Assembly (NCBI GenBank): GCA_005877525.1
Contig: VBON01000005.1
Span: 5,104-17,621, forward strand
Length of the DNA stretch: 12,518 bases
Origin: Nitrospirota bacterium
GTDB taxonomy: Bacteria; Nitrospirota; Nitrospiria; Nitrospirales; NS-4
Direction of reading: 5' to 3'
Shown one piece after another: positions 1-6,329 of this stretch (its first letter is position 1; every line of letters starts with the position of its first letter). The position numbers were made by a program, and so were the translations under genes. The notes beneath the pieces were generated by a model. The model saw only the letters and a list, made by a program, of their open reading frames with translations, searched no databases and was not told the origin of the DNA.

Positions 1-1
1 C

Positions 2-379
2 GTGCAATACACCATCCGCCTGTTGGTCCCTCCCGGCTCAGCGCTTCTTGATCAGAGCGACATCCGGACATTCTTGGGCGAGCTGGATCAGCCCAATTTC
101 CAGTATCATTGGTCCCATCCCGATGTCCGCATGGATCGCCTCCATGAATTCGCGACCACAACCGTTCAAGAAGGAACGCGAGAAGGTGAAGATCCGGGAG
201 CCCTCTTCGACCGGCTCCGGGCGCTCTCCTATAAGATCGCCGACCGCCGCGAACCCATCTCTAGTCGAGTGCGCGGGAGGCAACCAGCGCCGCGCATGAC
301 GGAGCCCTGGTTCTGTTGTGCGGAGCCCACCGATGGACAGTTCCGCCCGCTGGATACCAAGGGCCACGGGAAGATTTGA
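2..379 (+). CDS. C-terminal part of CCAEP-tail radical SAM protein
   Basis: The frame is open at the left window edge, so only the last ~125 residues are visible and the GTG at position 2 need not be a start. The decisive feature is the sequence TEPWFCCAEP close to the C-terminus (bases 299-328). It matches the tail that defines the CUAEP/CCAEP-tail radical SAM (seleno)protein family, in which the second Cys of the pair is selenocysteine in some members. Here both residues are ordinary Cys codons (TGT TGT, 314-319). The radical SAM core with its CxxxCxxC cluster motif would lie upstream, outside the window. The family has no reaction known to me; a modifying or biosynthetic role is inferred. 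It lies 49 bp upstream of the DUF169 gene on the same strand, so an operon is likely. The family call rests on the tail motif alone. Confidence 0.78.
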   Translation: MQYTIRLLVPPGSALLDQSDIRTFLGELDQPNFQYHWSHPDVRMDRLHEFATTTVQEGTREGEDPGALFDRLRALSYKIADRREPISSRVRGRQPAPRMTEPWFCCAEPTDGQFRPLDTKGHGKI

Positions 380-413
380 ATTCGAGCAGGCCCGTCTGAG
401 CGATGCGGCCATC

Positions 414-419
414 AGGAGG
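414..419 (+). promoter_or_regulatory. Shine-Dalgarno site fixing the DUF169 start
   Basis: A perfect AGGAGG lies 9 nt before the ATG at 429. It supports that start over in-frame codons further upstream (open from 318), which would run into the radical SAM gene and add an arginine-rich stretch that does not look coding. Confidence 0.85.
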
Positions 420-428
420 AAAACAGAC

Positions 429-1127
429 ATGACCGATCTCAAAGGACAGGGCGTGCAGATGCAAGAACTCCTCGGTCTCCGTTTCCCGCCGGTGGCGATC
501 GCCTTCCGGGCGTCTGCGCCGCCCGGGATGCGCCGGATCGACTCCCCGGCTCCCGCCGGCTGCGGGTATTGGCGTCGGGCTGCCGATGGCGAAGTCTTCT
601 ATACCGAAGCGCGCGACCACTATACCTGCCCCGTCGGCGCCCATACACATGGTATCGATCTTCCTGCTGACGTGGCTGAGCAACTCAATGGGCTCGTACA
701 GACAATGGTCCAGATGCAATACATCAGCATGGAAGAAATTCCACGGATCCCGCGCCGGCAGGGTGCTTTTGGAGTGGCGCTGTATGCCCCGCTTACTGGA
801 GCGCCTTTCGAGCCGGATGTGGTATTGGTCCGCGGAAACGTCAAGCAGCTGATGCTGTTGGCAGAAGCGGCGCAGAGCGCGGGACTCGCCAGCGGCGGCG
901 CTACGATGGGCCGTCCCACCTGTTCGGTCCTGCCAGAAGCGCTCCAGTCCGGGCGGGCGGCCACGAGCTTCGGGTGCATTGGGAACCGGGTCTACACCGG
1001 CCTCGGAGACGACGAAGGCTACTATGCGATCCCTGGCGTCCATGTCACGGAAGTCGTCAGCAAGCTCGCCCTGATCACCGACGCCAATCGCCGCTTAGAA
1101 CAGTTCCACCAGTCGCGCGCGAACTAA
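429..1127 (+). CDS. DUF169 family protein
   Basis: This 232-residue protein looks like a full-length DUF169 (PF02596) member. Visible family hallmarks are the N-terminal LRFPPVAIAF segment (residues ~17-26), a Cys-containing GCGYW (Cys45), HYTCPVGAHTHG (Cys67), EPDVVLVRGN (~128-137), GRPTCSVLP (Cys165) and SFGCIGNR (Cys183). The four spaced cysteines suggest metal or cofactor binding, but no biochemical role is established for the family as far as I know. There is no signal peptide or membrane segment, so it is probably cytoplasmic. The start at 429 is chosen for its strong ribosome binding site. Its stop codon overlaps the start of the ATP-grasp gene (TAATG, 1125-1129), which indicates translational coupling and a shared function with that ligase and with the upstream radical SAM protein. 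Confidence 0.85.
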   Translation: MTDLKGQGVQMQELLGLRFPPVAIAFRASAPPGMRRIDSPAPAGCGYWRRAADGEVFYTEARDHYTCPVGAHTHGIDLPADVAEQLNGLVQTMVQMQYISMEEIPRIPRRQGAFGVALYAPLTGAPFEPDVVLVRGNVKQLMLLAEAAQSAGLASGGATMGRPTCSVLPEALQSGRAATSFGCIGNRVYTGLGDDEGYYAIPGVHVTEVVSKLALITDANRRLEQFHQSRAN

Positions 1128-2386
1128 TGTCTCGCATTCTCCTGCTCCTCCCCAGAACCACGTACCGCGCCGAAAGTTTTCTCGAGGCGGCTGCCCGGCT
1201 CAAGCTGCGGGTGACGGTGGGTTGCGAAGATCAAGACCACCGCGATCACGGAGCTGGCTACGATCGGCTGACGCTGAATTTTCGTGACGCTGCAGACTGC
1301 GTACGGACAGCCGTCGGATACGCAGCCGAGCATCCCATTCAGGCGATCCTTGGAGTCGATGACAACACCGCCATCCTCGCAGCCATCCTATCAGCCGCAC
1401 TGGGACTTCCGCACAACAGCGTGGAGTCCGTATCCGCCGCGCGTAACAAGTATCGGATGCGCGAACTGCTACGCGAGCACGGCGTGCCGGTGCCTTCATT
1501 CACGGTCTGCTCACTGCACGATGACCCCCTTGCGATAGCGAAAACGCTGCGGTACCCCTGTGTGGTCAAACCCGTCCTCTCGGCGAGCTGTGGCGTCATT
1601 CGCGCTGACACTCCCGCCGAGTTCACGGCGGCCTTTCATCGGGTTTTCGCGCTGCTCAGGAAATTAGGACTGGCAGCCGCAGCCGATGACTCAGGCCGTC
1701 TCCTCCTGGTTGAAGATTTCGTCTCTGGACGTGAGGTGGCGCTGGAAGGGCTCCTCACGGATGGCAAGCTTCGGGTCTTGGCTTTGTTCGACAAACCCGA
1801 TCCGCTGGACGGTCCATTCTTCGAAGAGACGATCTACATCACGCCGTCGAGGCTGCCCCTGGCCATTCAGGCAGACATCGCACAGTGCGCCGCCCACGCT
1901 GCTGAGGCCTTGGGGCTACGCGAGGGCCCGGTCCACGGCGAAATGCGGGTCAATGCGACGGGGGTCTGGATGATTGAGCTGGCGGCGCGGTCCATCGGCG
2001 GTCGATGTTCGCGTACCCTGCGATTCGCGGCCGGTCTTTCGCTGGAAGAGGTCATTCTGCGTCATGCCTTGCGCATGGCCCTTCCTGAGCTGAATGAGAC
2101 GCCGCGACCTGCCGGGGTGATGATGCTTCCGATTTGGAAATCAGGAGTGCTCCAGGAAGTTCGTGGCCAGATGGACGCGCTGGCGGTGCCAGGCGTGGAG
2201 GAGCTTGTGATTACGGCACAGGCGGGGGAAGAATTGATTCCACTTCCCGAAGGGACTCGCTACCTTGGCTTTCTCATCGCGCGGGGTGAGCACCCGGAAG
2301 CGGTTGAAGCGACGCTGCGCGAAGCGTATCGACGGTTGGAGGTCGTGATAATTCGGACCCCTTCCGCCCAGGTCCTGAGCTTTTAG
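1127..2386 (+). CDS. ATP-grasp ligase, L-amino-acid-ligase type
   Basis: A 419-residue ATP-grasp enzyme, predicted to form an amide or peptide bond by ATP-dependent activation of a carboxylate. An N-terminal pre-ATP-grasp region (1-~105) is followed by the ATP-grasp fold: NKYRMRELL (~107-115), the nucleotide-binding lysine in YPCVVKPV (Lys148), LLVEDFVSGREVALEG (~193-208), and metal ligands in GEMRVN (Glu272) and IELAARSIGG (Glu284). The usual Asn of the E-x-N-x-R motif is Ala here (Ala286), as in some amino-acid ligases. Residues ~329-409 resemble the C-terminal lid domain of L-amino-acid ligases (ASGVMM-like start, PGVEEL, PLPEGTRYLGF). The ATG at 1127 overlaps the preceding TAA and has no good ribosome binding site, so translation probably reinitiates from the DUF169 gene. 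The substrates are unknown. A route that joins an amino acid to a radical SAM product is an inference. Confidence 0.87.
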   Translation: MSRILLLLPRTTYRAESFLEAAARLKLRVTVGCEDQDHRDHGAGYDRLTLNFRDAADCVRTAVGYAAEHPIQAILGVDDNTAILAAILSAALGLPHNSVESVSAARNKYRMRELLREHGVPVPSFTVCSLHDDPLAIAKTLRYPCVVKPVLSASCGVIRADTPAEFTAAFHRVFALLRKLGLAAAADDSGRLLLVEDFVSGREVALEGLLTDGKLRVLALFDKPDPLDGPFFEETIYITPSRLPLAIQADIAQCAAHAAEALGLREGPVHGEMRVNATGVWMIELAARSIGGRCSRTLRFAAGLSLEEVILRHALRMALPELNETPRPAGVMMLPIWKSGVLQEVRGQMDALAVPGVEELVITAQAGEELIPLPEGTRYLGFLIARGEHPEAVEATLREAYRRLEVVIIRTPSAQVLSF

Positions 2387-2395
2387 AATAGTCCC

Positions 2396-2827
2396 TTAAG
2401 CTGATGGCGTTTTTCTAATCTCTCCGGCCATTTTGCGGGTCCATTCCTCAAGACTGTTACTTTGGGCAATGAGGTCCGGCATGCCAGTCATGTCATGTAT
2501 CCACGCGCCTTGAATCGCCTCGCCGCTTCCCGTTAAGTTCTTTTGGATGGTGGCAAGTTCGGCGTCAAATCGCTCCGGTGCCACGGCGGTGATGCGATGA
2601 ATGCGTCGTTTGCCCTGAGGCGTGCCGTCGGGATCGAGATCACAGGCATAGTGCACGACATCGATCTTTCCCGATGCGAGAGTCTTCGACAACACACGGA
2701 CCGTTGTGCCTTGATGAGACTGGATAACCGCGGCCTTGTAGAGGCGCTCCCCCAAGGCGGGATCGACATTTATGGCCGTGACGTCCTGGACCTCTCTGGT
2801 CGTTGGCTCCGGATTCACTTCTCCCAT
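2396..2827 (-). CDS. Hypothetical protein, 143 residues
   Basis: I do not recognise this family. The protein is soluble and acidic-to-neutral, with no signal peptide, membrane segment or metal motif. Residues ~14-100 look like a mixed alpha/beta domain (VDPALGERLYKAAVIQS, then KIDVVHYACDLDPDGTPQGKRRIHRI), and the C-terminal part (IHDMTGMPDLIAQSNSLEEW) is probably helical. The ATG at 2825-2827 has GAGGTG about 5 nt upstream on the minus strand, and composition and frame are consistent with real coding. It converges with the ATP-grasp gene (9 bp apart) and diverges from the small regulator at 2955. A possible weak promoter for it is TTGCCG (2887-2882) with TTAAGC (2864-2859), 17 nt apart on the minus strand. 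It is probably conserved mainly among close relatives, and no function can be inferred. Confidence 0.72.
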   Translation of the reverse strand: MGEVNPEPTTREVQDVTAINVDPALGERLYKAAVIQSHQGTTVRVLSKTLASGKIDVVHYACDLDPDGTPQGKRRIHRITAVAPERFDAELATIQKNLTGSGEAIQGAWIHDMTGMPDLIAQSNSLEEWTRKMAGEIRKTPSA

Positions 2828-2908
2828 GGTTCACCTCGGTTGGGTTTGGTGAGCCAGAGCTTAACAAAGTGCTTCGCGCCACGGCAAGCCTAGAAAAAAA
2901 CGGCCGGC

Positions 2909-2937
2909 TTGACGGACCACTCGGAATTTTCTACTTT
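2909..2937 (+). promoter_or_regulatory. Sigma70-type promoter for the HTH/Zn-ribbon gene
   Basis: TTGACG (2909-2914) and TACTTT (2932-2937) are separated by 17 nt, both close to the sigma70 consensus. Transcription would begin near 2944, giving a leader of only about 11-17 nt before the ATG at 2955 or 2961, so translation would be nearly leaderless. Confidence 0.5.
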
Positions 2938-2954
2938 ATGGTCCCGAACCGGGA

Positions 2955-3287
2955 ATGCCAATGCCCCCTTCCCTAACCCTTCGACAGCAGATCACCCACA
3001 CGCTCACCGGCGGTCTCTATTCCGCCCGCGACCTCGCTCATTTTTACGCAATCCCGGAACGAGAGGCGGAAGACCATTTGAACCATATTGCGCGTAGCCT
3101 CACACGAGACAGGACACGTCGGTTTGTTCGTGAAATGGCCGAATGCCTGCACTGCGGCTTTATTTTCCGCGACCGCGCACGCTTTACCCGACCGGGTCGG
3201 TGCCCGACATGCCGAAGCGAGCGAATCTCGTCGCCGCGCTTTGGGATCAGGTCCCTTCCTTCATCCGGCTCAGGTCTCAAGGTGTAG
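2955..3287 (+). CDS. Small predicted transcriptional regulator, HTH plus Zn ribbon
   Basis: A 110-residue protein resembling COG3357, predicted regulators that fuse a winged helix-turn-helix to a zinc ribbon. Residues ~8-50 form the HTH-like part (LRQQITHTLTGG, YSARDLAHFYAIPEREAEDHL). Residues ~62-98 form the ribbon, with CLHCGF (Cys64, Cys67), the family's FRDRARFTRPGRCPTC (Cys83, Cys86) and SERISSPRF. All four zinc ligands are present. It should bind DNA in the cytoplasm, but its targets cannot be read from the sequence; the divergent gene at 2396-2827 and its own promoter are the nearest candidates. Two possible starts lie 6 bp apart (ATG at 2955 and 2961), neither with a strong ribosome binding site. 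The gene is bracketed by its own promoter and terminator, so it is probably monocistronic. Confidence 0.85.
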   Translation: MPMPPSLTLRQQITHTLTGGLYSARDLAHFYAIPEREAEDHLNHIARSLTRDRTRRFVREMAECLHCGFIFRDRARFTRPGRCPTCRSERISSPRFGIRSLPSSGSGLKV

Positions 3288-3307
3288 GACCGCCCTGAAT
3301 CAAAGAA

Positions 3308-3329
3308 CCTACTGGCAGTGGGATTTTTT
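3308..3329 (+). terminator. Rho-independent terminator after the HTH/Zn-ribbon gene
   Basis: CCTACT (3308-3313) pairs with AGTGGG (3317-3322, one G-T wobble) around a 3-nt loop, and six T residues follow at 3324-3329. It sits 21 bp after the stop codon of the regulator and separates it from the secreted-protein gene downstream. Confidence 0.6.
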
Positions 3330-3486
3330 CCACATCTCGAGCGCGAATGCTCTTGCTCGCCGACGCCTGCGCGCACGAGAACCCTAGAGATTTCGCACCT
3401 TCCGCCGAAAACATGGTTTGCCGTTCTAGTGGCATCTGCTTTGCTGATTCCTCCCGGTAGCCCAGGTAACACCCAAAGGTAGTCAT

Positions 3487-4185
3487 TTGCGAAATACCGT
3501 ACTCGGCTTGTTCGTTGCCATGTTTCTCATTGACACTTCAACCGGTCGTGCGGATCTGCTACGTCCGGTGTCTCGAATTCCTTCAGGTCAAATCGATACC
3601 CGTCACATTTCCTCTTTTCCGGAAAACCCTCTGTTGGAATACCAGGGACAGCTTGACGGCTGGATGGCCGGTTCCATTACCACAGCCGGGCGATGGCGGG
3701 GCAATGCGGAAAGCACACTTCAGGAGTTCTTGCGCTCCCACCGACTGGGTGCGAGCAGCCCGTGCAACGTGTTTTTGGCGAAGGCATTGAAACTGTTATT
3801 CGGGATCGCGGATTTTGAATTTCCCGGTCTCCCGGCACAATTCCTCGGCGCGAACGAAATTGCCCACTACGTTGCCGCGCATCCTGAACAATGGACGCTC
3901 TTGGGACCGGCATCCAGTCAGATCGCCCTGGAGCGAGCTCAAACGTATGCCAATTTAAACACCCCCGTCATCGCGGTCTACACCTCCGCTCCCCATGGTC
4001 ATGTCGCGGTGGTTCTGCCCGGCAGCCTGCAGTATTCCGGACAATGGAATTTGCACACACCGAATTCGGCCAGCGTCTTTTTGAATCGCCCGCACAAATC
4101 GTACGTTGGCCTAACGCTCTCGAATGCCTTTCAGGCCTCGGATCTGTCGAGGGTGAAAATCTATTCTAGGAACTCTGCGAGCTGA
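3487..4185 (+). CDS. Exported papain-like (NlpC/P60- or CHAP-like) Cys/His hydrolase, putative
   Basis: A 232-residue protein with a short Sec signal peptide: Arg2, the hydrophobic segment VLGLFVAMFLI, and probable cleavage after GRA near residue 22. The mature part carries SPCNVFLAKAL with Cys93 at the start of a helix, and a later PHGHVAVVLPG with His172 on a predicted strand. This Cys-helix then His-strand order is that of NlpC/P60, CHAP and related amidases. A role in cleaving cell-wall peptides in the periplasm is inferred from the pattern; I cannot assign a named family, and the third polar residue is not identified. The start is TTG at 3487 with AAAGGT 6 nt upstream; an in-frame stop at 3445 rules out a much longer protein. 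An ATG at residue 12 would destroy the signal peptide. It could also be an immunity-like or inactive homologue. Confidence 0.6.
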   Translation: MRNTVLGLFVAMFLIDTSTGRADLLRPVSRIPSGQIDTRHISSFPENPLLEYQGQLDGWMAGSITTAGRWRGNAESTLQEFLRSHRLGASSPCNVFLAKALKLLFGIADFEFPGLPAQFLGANEIAHYVAAHPEQWTLLGPASSQIALERAQTYANLNTPVIAVYTSAPHGHVAVVLPGSLQYSGQWNLHTPNSASVFLNRPHKSYVGLTLSNAFQASDLSRVKIYSRNSAS

Positions 4186-4260
4186 CCGCAAAAACGAAGT
4201 CCTCCCCAAGGATTCCAGAGAAGTCTGGATACTCCAGCTCTTCAACCAGTTGTAGCTACT

Positions 4261-4345
4261 GGAGGATTTATACAACTTCTAAACATGATAAAATAATAAT
4301 AAAGTCAATATGTTGATATAGTTTTTCTAATGTTATAATTCGACG
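4261..4345 (+). promoter_or_regulatory. AT-rich promoter island with extended -10 promoter
   Basis: This stretch is far richer in A and T than its surroundings. It holds TTGATA (4313-4318) and a perfect TATAAT (4334-4339) preceded by TG one base upstream (4331-4332), which is an extended -10 element. The spacer is 15 nt, shorter than the ideal 17, and the extended -10 can compensate for that. Transcription would begin near 4346, giving a leader of about 58 nt for the protease gene at 4404. The run upstream (4283-4310) is also AT-rich and could act as an UP element or bind a nucleoid protein. Confidence 0.55.
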
Positions 4346-4403
4346 GTCTGCGGACTCTCGTCCCCTCTAAAGTTGGGTTCCTGTAAATCCGATAATAAAG
4401 AGG

Positions 4404-5678
4404 ATGAGATTCTTATCGCTCAAGGCCTCTCAATCGGGATCATCCCCCCTGATTCCCATTGCCTTGTTTGTGGTCGGTTTTGTCCTTATCTGTACCACGC
4501 TTTCGGCGAGAGCCGCGACCAAGGCAGAGATCTATGGTCACGTCAAGGCCGGCACGGTGCTGGTAGTGGCCATCGACGACAAAACAAATTCGGTATCGCT
4601 CGGCAGTGGATTTCTGGTGAACGGAGATGGCCTGCTGATCACAAACGCTCATGTCCTAGAAGACAGTTCCCGCCTGCTTGTCTATGTCGGCAACCAGGAA
4701 GTCTATTCGAATCCTGCCATTGTGGCCGTCGATCCGGATCGCGATTTAGCGGCTATCCGCATTCCTCTGTCCTCCGCCCCGGCATTGACATTAGCCGGAC
4801 AGCCATCGCCCGAGGGCAATGATGTCATGGCGGTCGGCTATCCGCGTCTCACGGACGTTCTCAATATGGGATTTGCTCTGCACCCTACGATTGTCCCGGG
4901 CACCATGAACGGAATTATTCAGGGCCGGTCAAGAACTACGTATCGCTTCGCGCCGTTCGTTCAGGTCACTGGCCACATCAATCAAGGCAGCAGCGGCGGA
5001 CCGCTGGTGGACCTGACGTCAGGAGAAGTCATCGGCATGGTGGTCCTGCAAGTCCCGTATCTGGAGCGAGCCCGGGATCGAAACGGCGCCGGTATCGGCA
5101 GCGTGATGATTCGATCTGGGATCGGCTACGCGATCCCGACAACGGTCATTCGCCAATGGCTAGCGGAAAACCAACTCTTGGCCGAAGGCCAATCATCGCT
5201 TCCGGCCGCTGCCAGCATGGGAGAGTTGCTGCCTTCCGCCGATCGGTCATTTGTCACAGGTCACATCGTGTTTACGATCGCGCAGGTCTTGCCGAAAGAT
5301 TCTGATCTTTACAATCTGGCCCTCTATCACTATGAGGCTGCCATGGCGCTTCGGCCGCATGATCCGAGAGTTCTTCGCCATATCGGCATGGCCTATGCTG
5401 CTCTGGGCCGGTTCGATGACGCCATCCGGGCAATGGGAGAAGCTCTGGACAAGGAACCGGAGTCCGCCATGCTCGCGTATGAGCTTGGACTCGCCCAGGA
5501 GGCCAAAGGACTCACTTCGGATGCCCTTCTTACCTGGCAAAATTTCCTGGCTTACGCGAAAACTGCACACGATGCCCAAGGGTGGCAGCTAAAAATCCAG
5601 GAAGCGGTGACCCGCACCACAATTGCCGCCGTTCCCTCCCTCGCGGGCGCGACTCCGGTTAGTACCAAAGAACGCTAA
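4404..5678 (+). CDS. Exported trypsin-like serine protease with C-terminal TPRs (HtrA/Deg-like)
   Basis: A 424-residue protein. Residues 1-37 form a signal peptide with a hydrophobic core (~16-32) and likely cleavage after SARA, so it acts in the periplasm or outside the cell. Residues ~45-255 are a chymotrypsin-fold protease: TNAHV gives His83, DPDRDLAAI gives Asp114, and QGSSGGP gives Ser197, the complete triad in canonical order. Unlike DegP/DegQ there is no PDZ domain. Instead residues ~300-390 contain two to three tetratricopeptide repeats (LYNLALYHYEAAMALRP, VLRHIGMAYAALGRFDDAI, AYELGLAQEAKG), which probably recruit partners or substrates. The ATG at 4404 is the only normal start after the in-frame stop at 4368, and AGAGG abuts it directly, too close for an efficient ribosome binding site. 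Substrates are unknown; envelope quality control or processing of a specific partner are both possible. Confidence 0.88.
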   Translation: MRFLSLKASQSGSSPLIPIALFVVGFVLICTTLSARAATKAEIYGHVKAGTVLVVAIDDKTNSVSLGSGFLVNGDGLLITNAHVLEDSSRLLVYVGNQEVYSNPAIVAVDPDRDLAAIRIPLSSAPALTLAGQPSPEGNDVMAVGYPRLTDVLNMGFALHPTIVPGTMNGIIQGRSRTTYRFAPFVQVTGHINQGSSGGPLVDLTSGEVIGMVVLQVPYLERARDRNGAGIGSVMIRSGIGYAIPTTVIRQWLAENQLLAEGQSSLPAAASMGELLPSADRSFVTGHIVFTIAQVLPKDSDLYNLALYHYEAAMALRPHDPRVLRHIGMAYAALGRFDDAIRAMGEALDKEPESAMLAYELGLAQEAKGLTSDALLTWQNFLAYAKTAHDAQGWQLKIQEAVTRTTIAAVPSLAGATPVSTKER

Positions 5679-5706
5679 GGAATATACCAGCCCGCCTTAT
5701 CCTTCC

Positions 5707-5747
5707 TGGACAATTGTAGTCCAAGCCCTTCGGGTGTCTTCTTTTTT
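5707..5747 (+). terminator. Weak terminator-like hairpins after the protease gene
   Basis: TGGAC (5707-5711) pairs with GTCCA (5719-5723). Immediately after, CCC-TTC-GGG (5726-5734) forms a tiny stem followed by a pyrimidine-rich stretch with six T residues (5742-5747). It is correctly placed ~30-70 bp after the stop, but the stems are short, so this is only a possible terminator. Confidence 0.3.
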
Positions 5748-5820
5748 CAACAGTCCATAGCTCACCGCGCAGCTCACCCTCGTTGAAAATTGCGGTGTTC
5801 TGTTTTTGTCAGAGGTGAAA

Positions 5821-6312
5821 ATGCCAAGGCTTACGTTGGCACTATTGTTGCGTGTATCCACGCCTATGAAGTCCCGTCGCTCATGCTCGGAGGACCGCAA
5901 TATCAACAGCGTGTCGAACAGATCTGCAGGCGTTCCCGAGCCGCATCCACCAGATCTTTCAGCTTTTCGGAGAAGCGCCGAAGCTGCGGACAATCCAGAC
6001 TCGCAGCGCCTGTTGCAGTGTCTCCAAGAAAATCAGGCGGAGAAAGCTCGATTAGTCGAGGAGGTCGCCGTCCTCACGCGTCTTAGAGACGATCAAGACG
6101 ATATAATCCGCGATCTGACAAGAGCCTTGGTGAACATTAAATTATTGCATGGCTTACTTCCGATCTGCGCATCCTGCAAAAAAATCCGCGATGACACGGG
6201 TTCCTGGAATGTCTTGGAATCCTACATCTGCGACCATTCCGAGGCGGCCTTCACGCACGGTTTGTGTCCCGAATGTGAGCGACAGCTCTATCCGCAACTG
6301 TTCAGGAAATAG
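5821..6312 (+). CDS. Coiled-coil protein with signalling-type Cys/His C-terminal module
   Basis: Starting at ATG 5821 this is 163 residues. Residues ~61-108 are a charged heptad-like helix (LLQCLQENQAEKARLVEEVAV, continuing to ALVNIKLL). Residues ~109-158 match a module that usually ends PAS-sensor kinases or response regulators: GLLPICASCKKIRDD (Cys116, Cys119), then WNVLESYICDHSEAAFTHGLCPEC (His139, His146, Cys149, Cys152) and LYP. These residues could bind zinc. Here the module has no receiver, PAS or kinase domain, so the protein is either a stand-alone partner or the remnant of a larger signalling gene. The first ~50 residues are Arg/Ser-rich and do not look conserved. GAGGTG (5812-5817) precedes the ATG by only 3 nt; a TTG at 5806 is an alternative start. 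The C-terminal module is certain, the N-terminus is not. Confidence 0.68.
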   Translation: MPRLTLALLLRVSTPMKSRRSCSEDRNINSVSNRSAGVPEPHPPDLSAFRRSAEAADNPDSQRLLQCLQENQAEKARLVEEVAVLTRLRDDQDDIIRDLTRALVNIKLLHGLLPICASCKKIRDDTGSWNVLESYICDHSEAAFTHGLCPECERQLYPQLFRK

Positions 6313-6329
6313 AGAGGCAGTCAGCCCGC

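Noticed and set aside
261..1043. Long minus-strand open frame opposite the DUF169 gene
   Set aside because: It is antisense to a well-supported gene, is arginine- and histidine-rich with no domain, and has no ribosome binding site. It is a by-product of high GC.
3044..3486. Two overlapping minus-strand open frames opposite the HTH/Zn-ribbon gene and its downstream gap
   Set aside because: They overlap a confident gene and its terminator, are Arg/Ser-rich, and show no motif.
4202..4260. Inverted repeats CCAGA/TCTGG and CCAGT/ACTGG after the hydrolase gene as a terminator
   Set aside because: Stems are only 5 bp and no T-run follows either one.
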